From: a virus
IMG/VR virus record: IMGVR_UViG_3300027509_000028
Location: 1 to 34,042 of that record
Length of the DNA: 34,042 nt
Strand: one strand, 5' to 3'
Positions 7,459 through 14,215 of the stretch are shown one piece after another. Position 1 is the stretch's first letter. Each line of letters starts with the position of its first letter. The notes beneath the pieces were generated by a model. That model was given only the letters and a program-made list of their open reading frames with translations, had not been told where the DNA came from and did not search any database. The position numbers and the translations under genes were made by a program.

Positions 7459-7874
7459 TTCTTTTTTTGTTTATTATACCATTTAATAAATTCTACTACA
7501 GATTCATATACATTAGTTATAGACCCGTCAAAAGTTGTATCAACATCAGAACCCTTATATAAGTGGTTCCAATAATGTCCTTCACTAGAAACTCCTTTAG
7601 TGCAATCCCCTACTGAGATATAAAAACCGTCATTACTACTAGATTGCCAATATACTTCTGCATTTTCTATTTGTATATTACTTATCTTTTCTACTACAGG
7701 CATTAACAAACCCCAAGATTCATTAAATTCTATATTAGCATCATAATTAAAATATTCATCATTAAACATGTATAAATATTTTGATACATAATTTCCATAA
7801 TTATTAATATCATTATACGGATCAGAATTATCTAACTCCATAAATTCTGCTATTAACTTATTATTTTCTTCCAT
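7455..7874 (-). CDS. 'LIAEFM...WGLLMPVVEKI' phage protein
   Basis: 139 aa, acidic, soluble. The motifs NKLIAEFMEL at the N-terminus, NESWGLLMPVVEKI in the middle and YESVVEFIKWYN at the end are a pattern I know from numerous small proteins of Bacteroidota phages and mobile elements, of unknown function. It is the first gene of the minus chain that runs to about 1.4 kb; upstream of it lies the tRNA-like gene. Confidence 0.75.
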   Translation of the reverse strand: MEENNKLIAEFMELDNSDPYNDINNYGNYVSKYLYMFNDEYFNYDANIEFNESWGLLMPVVEKISNIQIENAEVYWQSSSNDGFYISVGDCTKGVSSEGHYWNHLYKGSDVDTTFDGSITNVYESVVEFIKWYNKQKKK

Positions 7875-7932
7875 AATAATTATTTAATTAAAAAATTCCT
7901 AACTAACTCACCATATTCATCTTTCACATCTA

Positions 7933-8010
7933 TAAACTAAGAGGGATTTGAACCCACGATACTGTATCTGAATGAAGAAACAGGAACTTACCCGTTGTTC
8001 TATTTAGTTC
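7933..8010 (-). tRNA. tRNA-like gene with expanded anticodon loop
   Basis: On the minus strand GAACTAA (8010-8004) pairs with TTAGTTT as a 7-bp acceptor stem. GAAC/GTTC forms the D stem around AACGGGTAA with the G-G pair, and GTGGG-TTCAAAT-CCCTC is a canonical T arm with one U-U mismatch. One extra base sits between acceptor and D stem. The anticodon stem TGTTT/ATACA has a T-T mismatch and leaves a 10-nt loop, CTTCATTCAG, instead of 7. I therefore cannot assign the anticodon (TCA, TTC and CAT can all be read). It may be a decayed tRNA, an unusual suppressor or a tRNA-like RNA. Confidence 0.6.
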
Positions 8011-8032
8011 CCTAAAGATGACTAAGCCACAC

Positions 8033-8051
8033 CCCTGATTTGGACTCAGGG
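8033..8051 (-). other. stable hairpin upstream of the tRNA-like gene
   Basis: CCCTGA/TCAGGG encloses the 7-nt loop GTCCAAA when read on the minus strand. It has the size of a tRNA anticodon arm with CCA in the anticodon place, but no D arm, T arm or acceptor could be found around it. The rest of the 312-nt gap 7875-8186 shows no further gene. Confidence 0.4.
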
Positions 8052-8110
8052 CACTTAACCTCTCTAATAGATTTGATTAACTTTTATTGTTTTACAAGTG
8101 ATACGTTAGG

Positions 8111-8118
8111 CAAAACTA
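8111..8118 (-). promoter_or_regulatory. possible -7 box for the tRNA-like transcript
   Basis: On the minus strand the sequence is TAGTTTTG, a full match to the Bacteroidota TAnnTTTG box. A TTTG lies 24 nt upstream, slightly further than the usual 17-23 nt. A transcript from here would cover the hairpin and the tRNA-like gene. Confidence 0.35.
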
Positions 8119-8186
8119 CTACTTTTCACTATAACGAGCATACAAACAGTGCACATCACGAAAAACAGCTATTATAATAGTATACT

Positions 8187-8510
8187 TTAAATTTTAAAAA
8201 TATAAGTTTTAATATTATCCTCTATTATTACTATTTTAACTTTATCAATATCATTATTATTTAATAAGTCTAAATAAATTTCTAATAAATCCTGTCTTTC
8301 AGGTAATTTACTTAATGATGCATTATGCCAACTTATTAAATCTTTAATTGCTAATACTAACGGTATCAAGTCTTCTGGTTCCACTAGTATTGATTCTTTT
8401 AATCCATTTTCATATTTGACTATCAAATATATCCCATCTTCTATTTCTATTTCCTCTGTATATGTAATTAAAAATTCAAAATTTCTTTCTTCTATGTCAT
8501 TTATTACCAT
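8187..8510 (-). CDS. hypothetical acidic protein
   Basis: 107 aa, strongly acidic (many Glu, Asp and Ile), soluble, likely a small alpha/beta fold (EFLITYTEEIEIEDGIYLIVKYE; DLIPLVLAIKDLISWHN). Function unknown. It lies downstream of the terminator at 8530-8555 and so is probably transcribed from its own start or by read-through. Confidence 0.65.
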   Translation of the reverse strand: MVINDIEERNFEFLITYTEEIEIEDGIYLIVKYENGLKESILVEPEDLIPLVLAIKDLISWHNASLSKLPERQDLLEIYLDLLNNNDIDKVKIVIIEDNIKTYIFKI

Positions 8511-8529
8511 TATTGAATTTAAAAAAAAC

Positions 8530-8555
8530 AGGAAAGGACATTACTGCCCTCTCCT
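8530..8555 (-). terminator. intrinsic terminator
   Basis: On the minus strand AGGAGAGG and CCTTTCCT pair (one mismatch) around GCAGTAATGT and are followed by TG and an uninterrupted run of eight T. It ends the transcript of the gene at 8586-8975. Confidence 0.8.
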
Positions 8556-8585
8556 TTAGTTACTTAATTTCATTAAAAACTATGA

Positions 8586-8975
8586 CTATTCATTTATTTG
8601 ATCAGCCATTGCTACTTTGCTTTCTGCCTCTCTTTTAGGGGCTTCTTCATTTGCATTGATTATTACTGCAGCACCTAATTCTTTAGAAGCTTTAATAAGA
8701 TCAAGTGCAGCTAATGATGGACTTAATTTACTCCATTGAAATCTTCTTCCATACTCTTCATCTGCTTCAGTTTCTCTGCAGGATGCAAGATAACTGTGAC
8801 CTACTTCAAATCCAATATTTTCAGCTACAGTCCCCGCAAGAACTATTCTGTTTGGTGCTTTACCTGCTACAATATTTAAGATAACTGGCATTTTACCATT
8901 TTTATCTGCAGTTGCAGGATTTTCTAATGAGCCTGTGTAGGCATTTACTGATACTATACTTTGTTCTGTAAACAT
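8586..8975 (-). CDS. hypothetical protein with higher GC, probably well expressed
   Basis: 129 aa, soluble, acidic C-terminus. Its composition differs from neighbours: more Ala, Gly and Glu, and less AT-rich codons. Possible beta-barrel part at residues 1-60 (SIVSVNAYTGSLENP... NIVAGKAPNRIVLAGTVAENIG). It has its own strong terminator and a repetitive AT leader. A nucleic-acid-binding role would fit a small abundant early protein but no motif proves it. Confidence 0.7.
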   Translation of the reverse strand: MFTEQSIVSVNAYTGSLENPATADKNGKMPVILNIVAGKAPNRIVLAGTVAENIGFEVGHSYLASCRETEADEEYGRRFQWSKLSPSLAALDLIKASKELGAAVIINANEEAPKREAESKVAMADQINE

Positions 8976-9022
8976 AATTTAATAATTTAATAATTTAAAA
9001 AAATAATTTAATAATTTAATAT
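8976..9022. repeat. AT-only short tandem repeat in the leader of the 8586-8975 gene
   Basis: The unit TAATTTAA / AATAATTT recurs five times in two clusters directly upstream of the ATG at 8975. It may act as an unstructured A/U-rich translation leader, which Bacteroidota use in place of Shine-Dalgarno sequences. Confidence 0.6.
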
Positions 9023-9043
9023 ATAATAAGTGTGAAATTAAGT

Positions 9044-9382
9044 CTATTTTGCTACTTCTTTAATAACTACAGCTTCTTTTCTTTCAATCATCTTTGTTTC
9101 CCCTCTTTTAACTTTATTTGCATAATCTAAAATAAACTCTCTAATAGGAGTTTCTCTAGGTAAATTATCAGCAAGTTGTATTATTTCTTTAGATGAAATA
9201 TTAAATAAATCAGTTAATAACATCATTATTAATTTTTTCTTACTAGGTGGAGATAATGCTTGCATTATAACTCCAAAATCTAGTTTTTTAAGAAATACTA
9301 ATTGATTAAATTTTAAAACAGTTATTTTGTGTTTCTTAACTAAATCATTTGCTGGCTTGTCCAGTACTACAATCTTATTCAT
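9044..9382 (-). CDS. hypothetical basic helical protein
   Basis: 112 aa, soluble, basic. Helices rich in Leu and Lys (NQLVFLKKLDFGVIMQALS; KKKLIMMLLTDLF) and a charged C-terminus. No recognised family. It sits 9 nt downstream of 9392-9928 and probably shares its transcript. Confidence 0.65.
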   Translation of the reverse strand: MNKIVVLDKPANDLVKKHKITVLKFNQLVFLKKLDFGVIMQALSPPSKKKLIMMLLTDLFNISSKEIIQLADNLPRETPIREFILDYANKVKRGETKMIERKEAVVIKEVAK

Positions 9383-9391
9383 TTCTTGTTT

Positions 9392-9928
9392 TTAGTTTTT
9401 AAAAATAAAATCTTTAAAGGGAATAATAGCAAAAGAAAGTGTTCCTTCTTTTACTTTACTTATTTTAAATAAAGCTTTTTTATTATTTACTATAATAAAT
9501 TGACCTCTATCTAATTTATGATATTTAGTGTTTTTAGCATTAAATATTCTGAAATTTCTAGATTTATCACTAACAGATACATTCATATTGAACAACATCT
9601 CTCCTCCTTTATAGTTTTGTTCACTTGATAAACCTAGTATAATATAAAATGGAATATAAGTTTTATTATTAAAAGATAATGGCTCATACCCTATACTACT
9701 TTCTGGAGTTATTTTATATATTGGTATTGCGTTTTCAGTAAAAGAATTACTAAAATCAATACCAGATTTACTTGTAAAATATCTAGTCACGTAATCAATT
9801 AAGCCTTTATTTTTTAGATATTTAAAATGATAATTTTTAGGTTTAGCTTTAAACCATTTAATATTTTGATTTGATGAAATTAATATATTGTTTACTAAAT
9901 CATCATTTACATTTATTACTAGGTCCAT
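9392..9928 (-). CDS. hypothetical protein
   Basis: 178 aa, soluble, basic, without signal peptide. The middle (SIGYEPLSFNNKTYIPFYIILGLSS) and end (KVKEGTLSFAIIPFKDFIF) look beta-rich. The fold may be a jelly-roll or capsid-accessory type but this is only an impression. Directly upstream lies the structured segment 9946-10096. Confidence 0.65.
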   Translation of the reverse strand: MDLVINVNDDLVNNILISSNQNIKWFKAKPKNYHFKYLKNKGLIDYVTRYFTSKSGIDFSNSFTENAIPIYKITPESSIGYEPLSFNNKTYIPFYIILGLSSEQNYKGGEMLFNMNVSVSDKSRNFRIFNAKNTKYHKLDRGQFIIVNNKKALFKISKVKEGTLSFAIIPFKDFIFKN

Positions 9929-9945
9929 TTAATTGTTTTTAAAAG

Positions 9946-10096
9946 AAGGATGCAGGAAGACTAGCCGCTAATTAACGCTTCAATACATAAGTATAATTAA
10001 AATAATAAATATATTCTAAACGAATATAATACTTCTTAAAATTATATGATTCTTATATACAAGCTAGTAAGATTCTTACGTCTTCCCAACATCCTT
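9946..10096. ncRNA. candidate structured RNA, about 150 nt
   Basis: Nested perfect stems close the segment: AAGGATG (9946) with CATCCTT (10090), GGAAGAC (9955) with GTCTTCC (10080), and CTAGC (9961) with GCTAG (10063). Inside are AAGTAT/ATACTT (9989/10029) with an inner ATATTC-TAAAC-GAATAT hairpin, and a GTAAG-ATT-CTTAC hairpin (10067-10079). No gene fits here. Strand is undetermined. This is hand folding without energy calculation. Confidence 0.55.
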
Positions 10097-10116
10097 ACTA
10101 TATTTAGAAAATATAG

Positions 10117-10305
10117 TCAAATTATTAATTCATATAGATTTTTCAGTCCAACTATACGTTGAAATCTTCCTTCTTTTATCACTTCTATATGAGTACCATC
10201 ATTAACAAATCTTGGAGGATTCATTAATGATATTTTTATTATATGATCACAATAAGTAGTAATCCTATAACTAAATTCTTCTCTTTGTACTGTTTTAACT
10301 ATCAT
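10117..10305 (-). CDS. small hypothetical protein
   Basis: 62 aa, probably a small beta-sheet domain (VQREEFSYRITTYCDHIIKISLMNPP). Function unknown. It lies between the candidate RNA and the terminator of the upstream Cys-rich gene. Confidence 0.6.
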   Translation of the reverse strand: MIVKTVQREEFSYRITTYCDHIIKISLMNPPRFVNDGTHIEVIKEGRFQRIVGLKNLYELII

Positions 10306-10323
10306 GTTATTAATTTAAATAAA

Positions 10324-10357
10324 AAGAGCAGCCTTACATAAATGTAAAGCCACTCTT
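10324..10357 (-). terminator. intrinsic terminator
   Basis: On the minus strand AAGAG...CTCTT closes a stem with the inner palindrome TTACATTTATGTAA; a five-T run and more A/T follow. It ends the transcript of 10371-10745. Confidence 0.7.
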
Positions 10358-10370
10358 ATCTATATTATAA

Positions 10371-10745
10371 TTATTCTAAAGATGGACATAATACTCTACA
10401 GCTATCACGATCTAAATTAGATGGTAGTATATGTGAGCAACTAGAGGATGCAGTGCATGGAATATTACTTGCCTCTCCCGTTTCAGGGTTACTCAAATAA
10501 AGTGTACATTCACTGCCATCTTCACAACATGTTATACAGACGTTATCTCCCAGCCAATTCCTAATATCACTTATTGGCATCTCTGCCATAGGTGTAGGTA
10601 TTGGTGAAACATAAGCTGATTCCATACTGTCTGGACAATCTTCGCAATTTTGATCTACAGAAGCTCTACCCATAAGTAAGCAAAGAAAACATAAAGCAAG
10701 ACAACAAAGAGTCCACCCAAGAGAAAAATTAGAATTACTATTCAT
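10371..10745 (-). CDS. cysteine-rich exported or membrane-anchored protein
   Basis: 124 aa. Residues 8-26 form a hydrophobic, Cys-containing signal or anchor (LGWTLCCLALCFLCLLMGR). The exported part has about ten cysteines in pairs (CEDC, CITCCEDGSEC, CTASSSC, CRVLC), suggesting disulfides in the periplasm or at the surface. The GC content is higher than average here. No recognised family. A smaller protein at 20722-20862 has the same plan (anchor followed by clustered Cys). Confidence 0.65.
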   Translation of the reverse strand: MNSNSNFSLGWTLCCLALCFLCLLMGRASVDQNCEDCPDSMESAYVSPIPTPMAEMPISDIRNWLGDNVCITCCEDGSECTLYLSNPETGEASNIPCTASSSCSHILPSNLDRDSCRVLCPSLE

Positions 10746-10785
10746 ATTAACGATTTAATAATTAAAAAATGTGAGAAGGTCAATT

Positions 10786-11022
10786 TTAATTTATAATCAT
10801 TTGTGGATCATAAAAATATTCTTTTTTGTACCATTTAGCAGCTCCAGATTTAAATTTTATTAAAAATAAATTCTTCTTTTGCTTAATAATACTGTATTTA
10901 AAGCCTTCATGTAAAAATTTAGCTTTAGAACCATCTTTACATGTAGCTTTTGCTATTACTTTTGTATTAATATATCTCTTCTCAGGTATTTTAAAGCCAT
11001 ATGAGCGTCTTTCTTTTATCAT
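10786..11022 (-). CDS. small basic protein
   Basis: 78 aa with Lys/Tyr-rich sequence and a likely SH3-like set of strands (VIAKATCKDGSKAKFLHEGFKYSIIKQKKNLFLIKF). Possibly nucleic-acid binding by charge. It overlaps the ArsR-type gene upstream by 4 nt and may be part of the same regulatory unit. Confidence 0.6.
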   Translation of the reverse strand: MIKERRSYGFKIPEKRYINTKVIAKATCKDGSKAKFLHEGFKYSIIKQKKNLFLIKFKSGAAKWYKKEYFYDPQMIIN

Positions 11023-11348
11023 TGGACTATCTCTTCTACTAAACTAGAGATCTGCGCCATACGGTCATTATTTAAGCTATAATAGATGAATTTCCCTTGT
11101 CTCTCTGTGTCAACTACCCCCACTCTTCTTAATATTGCTAAATGCTGTGATGCTACTGATTGTTCTAGTCTTAGTTTAATATAAATATCAGTTACAGTCA
11201 TAGTTCCATTCTCTTCTAATGAATCTATAATCTTTTGTCTTAACTTGTGATTGACAGCTCTGAGAACAAGTACTGCTTTTCTGAAATCTGCATAATCTAA
11301 TTGAACTTTTTTAACTGGTTTTCTTAAACCAACTTTCATTTTACCCAT
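11019..11348 (-). CDS. ArsR/SmtB-type winged-helix transcription regulator
   Basis: 109 aa. From residue 24 the sequence follows the ArsR pattern: VLRAVNHKLRQKIIDSL (28-44), the turn TMTVTDIYIKL (49-59), the recognition helix EQSVASQHLAILRRVG (62-77) and the wing VDTERQGKFIYYSL (79-92). The metal-binding ELCVCDL motif is absent, so it is probably not a metal sensor. It should bind DNA as a dimer and control phage or host promoters. The genes downstream (10786-11022) and upstream membrane genes are in the same direction. Confidence 0.8.
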   Translation of the reverse strand: MGKMKVGLRKPVKKVQLDYADFRKAVLVLRAVNHKLRQKIIDSLEENGTMTVTDIYIKLRLEQSVASQHLAILRRVGVVDTERQGKFIYYSLNNDRMAQISSLVEEIVQ

Positions 11349-11351
11349 TAT

Positions 11352-11582
11352 TTAAAGTTTAATTGTGAAATATTTATCTAATAATTTTATTATACTATGA
11401 TCAGTTTTAGAATAAGTTTCTATGTACCAATACGCTATTACTCCACATGTTGCTATTACAAAAAACATAACACTCATACATTCAGGTCCACTAGCTTCAT
11501 TACCTTTTTGTATAAATAAATAATTATAATATGCCCATATTAAATAAACTGGTATGAGCCATACTGTATGTCTACCTTTCAT
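11352..11582 (-). CDS. small two-span membrane protein
   Basis: 76 aa. Hydrophobic segments at about residues 6-24 (VWLIPVYLIWAYYNYLFI) and 34-55 (CMSVMFFVIATCGVIAYWY), with a soluble basic tail. Its N-terminus (MKGR.....VPV/LL) resembles that of the next gene, 11579-12109, so the two may be distant duplicates. Confidence 0.6.
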   Translation of the reverse strand: MKGRHTVWLIPVYLIWAYYNYLFIQKGNEASGPECMSVMFFVIATCGVIAYWYIETYSKTDHSIIKLLDKYFTIKL

Positions 11583-12109
11583 TGTTTTAATATTTTAGTT
11601 TGTACTATTTCCATTATTTCTTTGTATTCAGGTTTTATATCAGCTGTATTATATGATGAATCCCAATCTCTATAATATTTATCCTTATTATTAGAGAGCT
11701 CTCTCATATTAAAAGATAGTTTACCTTCTGAATTTGATTGAACTAAATGTCTAATATTTAAAAGTTTTAATTTAGCTATTTTTCTATCTTTTGCATTAAA
11801 AGAAAAATAAGCATCTAATAAGTTTGTAATTTTATTATTTCCTAAAAAATAAAACTCATGTACTATAATTCCTATTATAAATAATATAATACCTATAAAA
11901 ATAACATAAAGTATTCTTCCACTTGCTACTAAAAAATTACCAGAAGTGTGTTCATTACCATTATTAGGAAAATGTGAAAAGTTTTCATTCATACACCACC
12001 ACTCTTTATATTCAATCATATGTTGAAAAAAGGGTAAATAATATGATACTACATGATATAAACACCATAGTAATAATGGCACTACTAATATTGCTATTCT
12101 ACCTTTCAT
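11579..12109 (-). CDS. membrane protein with cytoplasmic C-terminal domain
   Basis: 176 aa. Hydrophobic segments at about residues 4-25 and 67-92 (RILYVIFIGIILFIIGIIVHEFYF) and a 75-residue charged C-terminal part ending in KTILKQ. Family unknown. The start MKGRIAILVVPLLLW and the following gene's MKGRHTVWLIPVYLIW share a pattern and orientation. It overlaps that gene by 4 nt. Confidence 0.6.
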   Translation of the reverse strand: MKGRIAILVVPLLLWCLYHVVSYYLPFFQHMIEYKEWWCMNENFSHFPNNGNEHTSGNFLVASGRILYVIFIGIILFIIGIIVHEFYFLGNNKITNLLDAYFSFNAKDRKIAKLKLLNIRHLVQSNSEGKLSFNMRELSNNKDKYYRDWDSSYNTADIKPEYKEIMEIVQTKILKQ

Positions 12110-12130
12110 GTCTTAGTTTTAGATTTAATA

Positions 12131-12520
12131 TTAAACTATTTCTGCTTCGCATAATAATCTGTGTTTAGGTAATTCAAGTAATTTTTCTAATGTCTCTAAT
12201 CTGTTTAGAGCATCTTCTTCTGACATTTGTTCATTCTGCACTTTATTAAATAATAATATTTTACTATTATTTATCATTGCAAGTTTTTGTTCATATTGTT
12301 CATCTAATTTGTCCTGTTCTGTTCTAAAATCTATTTCTACATATCCTTGAGGAGCTGCATCACCTATTGATAAGGTTGTTATTAATTGTAATACCACAAA
12401 TATTATGATGAAAAATAGTGGTGGTAAAGGTAAGAAATAGTATGCTAATAAGTCTATACTAAGGAATAGTGTACCTACTGCAAATATTCTACCAAATTCT
12501 TTAGTTATAATTTGTATCAT
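12131..12520 (-). CDS. two-span membrane protein with charged tail
   Basis: 129 aa. Two hydrophobic stretches (about residues 12-32 and 33-52, with PLPPLFF between) are followed by a helical Glu/Gln-rich C-terminal half (RTEQDKLDEQYEQKLAMINNSK...). A phage-encoded inner-membrane factor of unknown role; the plan of a membrane hairpin with cytoplasmic helix is common in superinfection or takeover proteins. Confidence 0.6.
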   Translation of the reverse strand: MIQIITKEFGRIFAVGTLFLSIDLLAYYFLPLPPLFFIIIFVVLQLITTLSIGDAAPQGYVEIDFRTEQDKLDEQYEQKLAMINNSKILLFNKVQNEQMSEEDALNRLETLEKLLELPKHRLLCEAEIV

Positions 12521-12725
12521 ATTGTTCTGTATGTTTTTTAATGATTGACTCTGATATATTTTTCTTCTTTACTTTTACTGTTCCAAATATAGTTTGTTCT
12601 ATACAATAAGAGTACTCAGAAAACGGTACATATACCCATTTATTGTAAGTTCTTTTTCTTACAATATTTTCAAGTATGCTTTTCTCATCTGGATCTAAGT
12701 GATGAGTCCGTGTTAATGTGTCCAT
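12501..12725 (-). CDS. small hypothetical protein
   Basis: 74 aa, soluble. Starts MDTLTRTHHLDPDEKSILENIV and continues with a basic, Tyr-rich part. Its end overlaps the membrane gene 12131-12520 by 20 nt. It is the first gene of the membrane-protein group, next to the non-coding segment 12726-12979. Confidence 0.55.
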   Translation of the reverse strand: MDTLTRTHHLDPDEKSILENIVRKRTYNKWVYVPFSEYSYCIEQTIFGTVKVKKKNISESIIKKHTEQYDTNYN

Positions 12726-12776
12726 TTGAGTAATTTTGGTTATAATATATGAATTTTATACTAGTTTAAAAAATAA

Positions 12777-12915
12777 ATACAATAGTTTACTAGATTTTAA
12801 GCCTTTTCTTACGACATAAGGCGTCAATAATACTACATTTTTAGCTATTGTGTGTATTACATCCCACCAATATCCTCCTTAATTTAAAAGCATGCTGAAG
12901 AATGAGCTATTGTAT
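12777..12915. other. inverted-repeat segment without a gene
   Basis: ATACAATAG (12777) pairs with CTATTGTAT (12907); inside are GCCTT...AAGGC (about 12800-12822) and a second copy of AGCTATTGT at 12843. The 254-nt gap 12726-12979 holds no credible reading frame. It may be an RNA or a regulatory region for the divergent genes on both sides. Confidence 0.35.
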
Positions 12916-12938
12916 CATTATGTTTTAAAATATCTTTG
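12910..12938 (+). promoter_or_regulatory. Bacteroidota-type promoter of the HNH gene
   Basis: TTG (12910-12912), an 18-nt spacer and TATCTTTG (12931-12938) match the TTG-N17-23-TAnnTTTG consensus. Transcription would begin about 12944, roughly 36 nt before the ATG at 12980. The -33 part overlaps the closing stem of the inverted-repeat segment. Confidence 0.65.
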
Positions 12939-12979
12939 TTTAAATTTGGTTTTTTGTTAATTTTTTATTATATTTTAAT

Positions 12980-13486
12980 ATGAAATTAAAAAGAAATTGT
13001 AAACAATGTGATGAAGAGTTTTTAGCTGATACCAGAGAATTAAATAGAGGTAATGCTAAATTTTGTTCTATATCTTGTGGGGTACAACATAGTAATTTAC
13101 ATAGAAAGTTACATAATAAAGTATGTAAACATTGTAGTAATAGATTTGAATCAATTAATATAACTGCTAAATATTGTTCCAATTTCTGTAAACAAAAGAA
13201 CTATAGATTAAGAGCTAAGTCTGATAATAAACATGATGCTAAATTAAAAAAACTAATAAGACAATATCCATGTGAAAATTGTAATTATTCTACTACTCAT
13301 AGAGATGTACATCATGTTATACATGTAAAAGACGGCGGTAAAAATGAATATTCTAATTTAATATCTTTATGTCCCAATTGTCATAGAGAAGCACATTGTG
13401 ATATATTATCTAAAGAAACTTTATTTAATATAATTAAAAATAGAATATTATCATTGTCTTTAAAAGAATTATTAAAAGAAATATAA
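12980..13486 (+). CDS. free-standing HNH homing endonuclease with zinc fingers
   Basis: 168 aa. Two N-terminal CxxC...CxxxC fingers (Cys7/10/29/33 and Cys49/52/66/70) are followed by an HNH nuclease domain: CENC (98-101), the HH pair (111-112), Asn126 and CPNCHREAH (131-139). HNH enzymes nick or cut DNA with one metal ion; in phages such free-standing genes spread by homing. It is alone on the plus strand between minus-strand genes, with its own promoter and terminator, as expected of an inserted mobile gene. A zinc-finger pair before the HNH domain is typical for DNA-site recognition. Confidence 0.85.
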   Translation: MKLKRNCKQCDEEFLADTRELNRGNAKFCSISCGVQHSNLHRKLHNKVCKHCSNRFESINITAKYCSNFCKQKNYRLRAKSDNKHDAKLKKLIRQYPCENCNYSTTHRDVHHVIHVKDGGKNEYSNLISLCPNCHREAHCDILSKETLFNIIKNRILSLSLKELLKEI

Positions 13487-13488
13487 AA

Positions 13489-13522
13489 TATGCCACACCA
13501 TTACAATGTGGCATACTTTTTT
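13489..13522 (+). terminator. intrinsic terminator of the HNH gene
   Basis: TATGCCACA (13489-13497) and TGTGGCATA (13507-13515) form a perfect 9-bp stem with a 9-nt loop, followed by C and six T. It starts 3 nt after the HNH stop and also separates the convergent gene 13535-13813. Confidence 0.85.
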
Positions 13523-13534
13523 AAAATGGTCTAT

Positions 13535-13813
13535 CTATTCTTCTTCTGTTTCTGGCCCATCACCTCCATCAGCGGGTGTATCATCTCCTTGCTCTTCATC
13601 TGCTCCTAAAGCAGTATCTACTACTTCAGTAGCTGTTTCAACAGCATCAGATACTACAGCAGCTCCAGCAGCTAGAACAGTTCCTACTGCTTCCATTGCT
13701 TTGTCTTCTGCTGTATCTTCATTATTTGTGTTTTCATTAGTAGCATCAGCTGTGTTAGCCATTTCTACTACATCATTTGTTTGCTCCATTGGAGCGTTGT
13801 CATCATTATTCAT
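13535..13813 (-). CDS. very acidic Ala/Asp/Glu-rich protein
   Basis: 92 aa with roughly 28 acidic residues and almost no basic ones. Residues 1-38 and 72-92 are polar, acidic and probably disordered; residues 41-68 (EAVGTVLAAGAAVVSDAVETATEVVDTAL) are Ala/Val-rich and could form an amphipathic or membrane-associating helix. The strong negative charge suggests a DNA-mimic or a protein that binds basic partners; this is inference. Its GC content is well above its neighbours. Confidence 0.65.
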   Translation of the reverse strand: MNNDDNAPMEQTNDVVEMANTADATNENTNNEDTAEDKAMEAVGTVLAAGAAVVSDAVETATEVVDTALGADEEQGDDTPADGGDGPETEEE

Positions 13814-13837
13814 AATATTATATTTAAGATTAAAAAT

Positions 13838-14215
13838 TTACCATGTTTTAATTACTAATATTTCAGGAATAGTATCCCTGACATATCTTCCAGTACATTT
13901 ACCAGTTTCTAATTGTACATCTATCATACACTCATCTAAGAATTGATTTATTCTTAAAAATCTAAATGGATAGCGTATTGCATATTCTTCACCCACCTCT
14001 AATTGATAGGTACAATGTATTAAATCAGATACAATCTGATTTGTATTTACTTCATGTATAATAGTATACACATCTAACTCATAATGTTCTGTTATCTCTT
14101 CTGTGATTGACATTGGTTCTTTAGAACATGAGCTAAATACTAGTATTAACATTAGTATAACCCAGAATATTGGATTAACTACTTTATTTTGTTGGTGTTT
14201 TATAATTTCATTCAT
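13838..14215 (-). CDS. predicted lipoprotein
   Basis: 125 aa. After a polar lead (MNEIIKHQQNKVVN) comes a hydrophobic segment (residues 15-28, PIFWVILMLILVFS) and F-S-S-C-S, a good lipobox with Cys30. The exported part of about 95 aa looks beta-rich, with two more Cys in pairs. A phage lipoprotein on the host envelope could block superinfection or take part in lysis; neither is shown by the sequence. Confidence 0.7.
   Translation of the reverse strand: MNEIIKHQQNKVVNPIFWVILMLILVFSSCSKEPMSITEEITEHYELDVYTIIHEVNTNQIVSDLIHCTYQLEVGEEYAIRYPFRFLRINQFLDECMIDVQLETGKCTGRYVRDTIPEILVIKTW

Noticed and set aside
8033-8051. Second tRNA (Trp CCA on the minus or Pro TGG on the plus strand)
   Set aside because: Only a hairpin with anticodon-arm dimensions exists; no acceptor, D or T arm fits on either strand.
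13506-13946. 146-aa plus-strand frame rich in Ser, Val and Pro
   Set aside because: It is the mirror of the acidic Ala-rich minus-strand gene 13535-13813; the composition is that of an antisense shadow, and it begins in a terminator stem.
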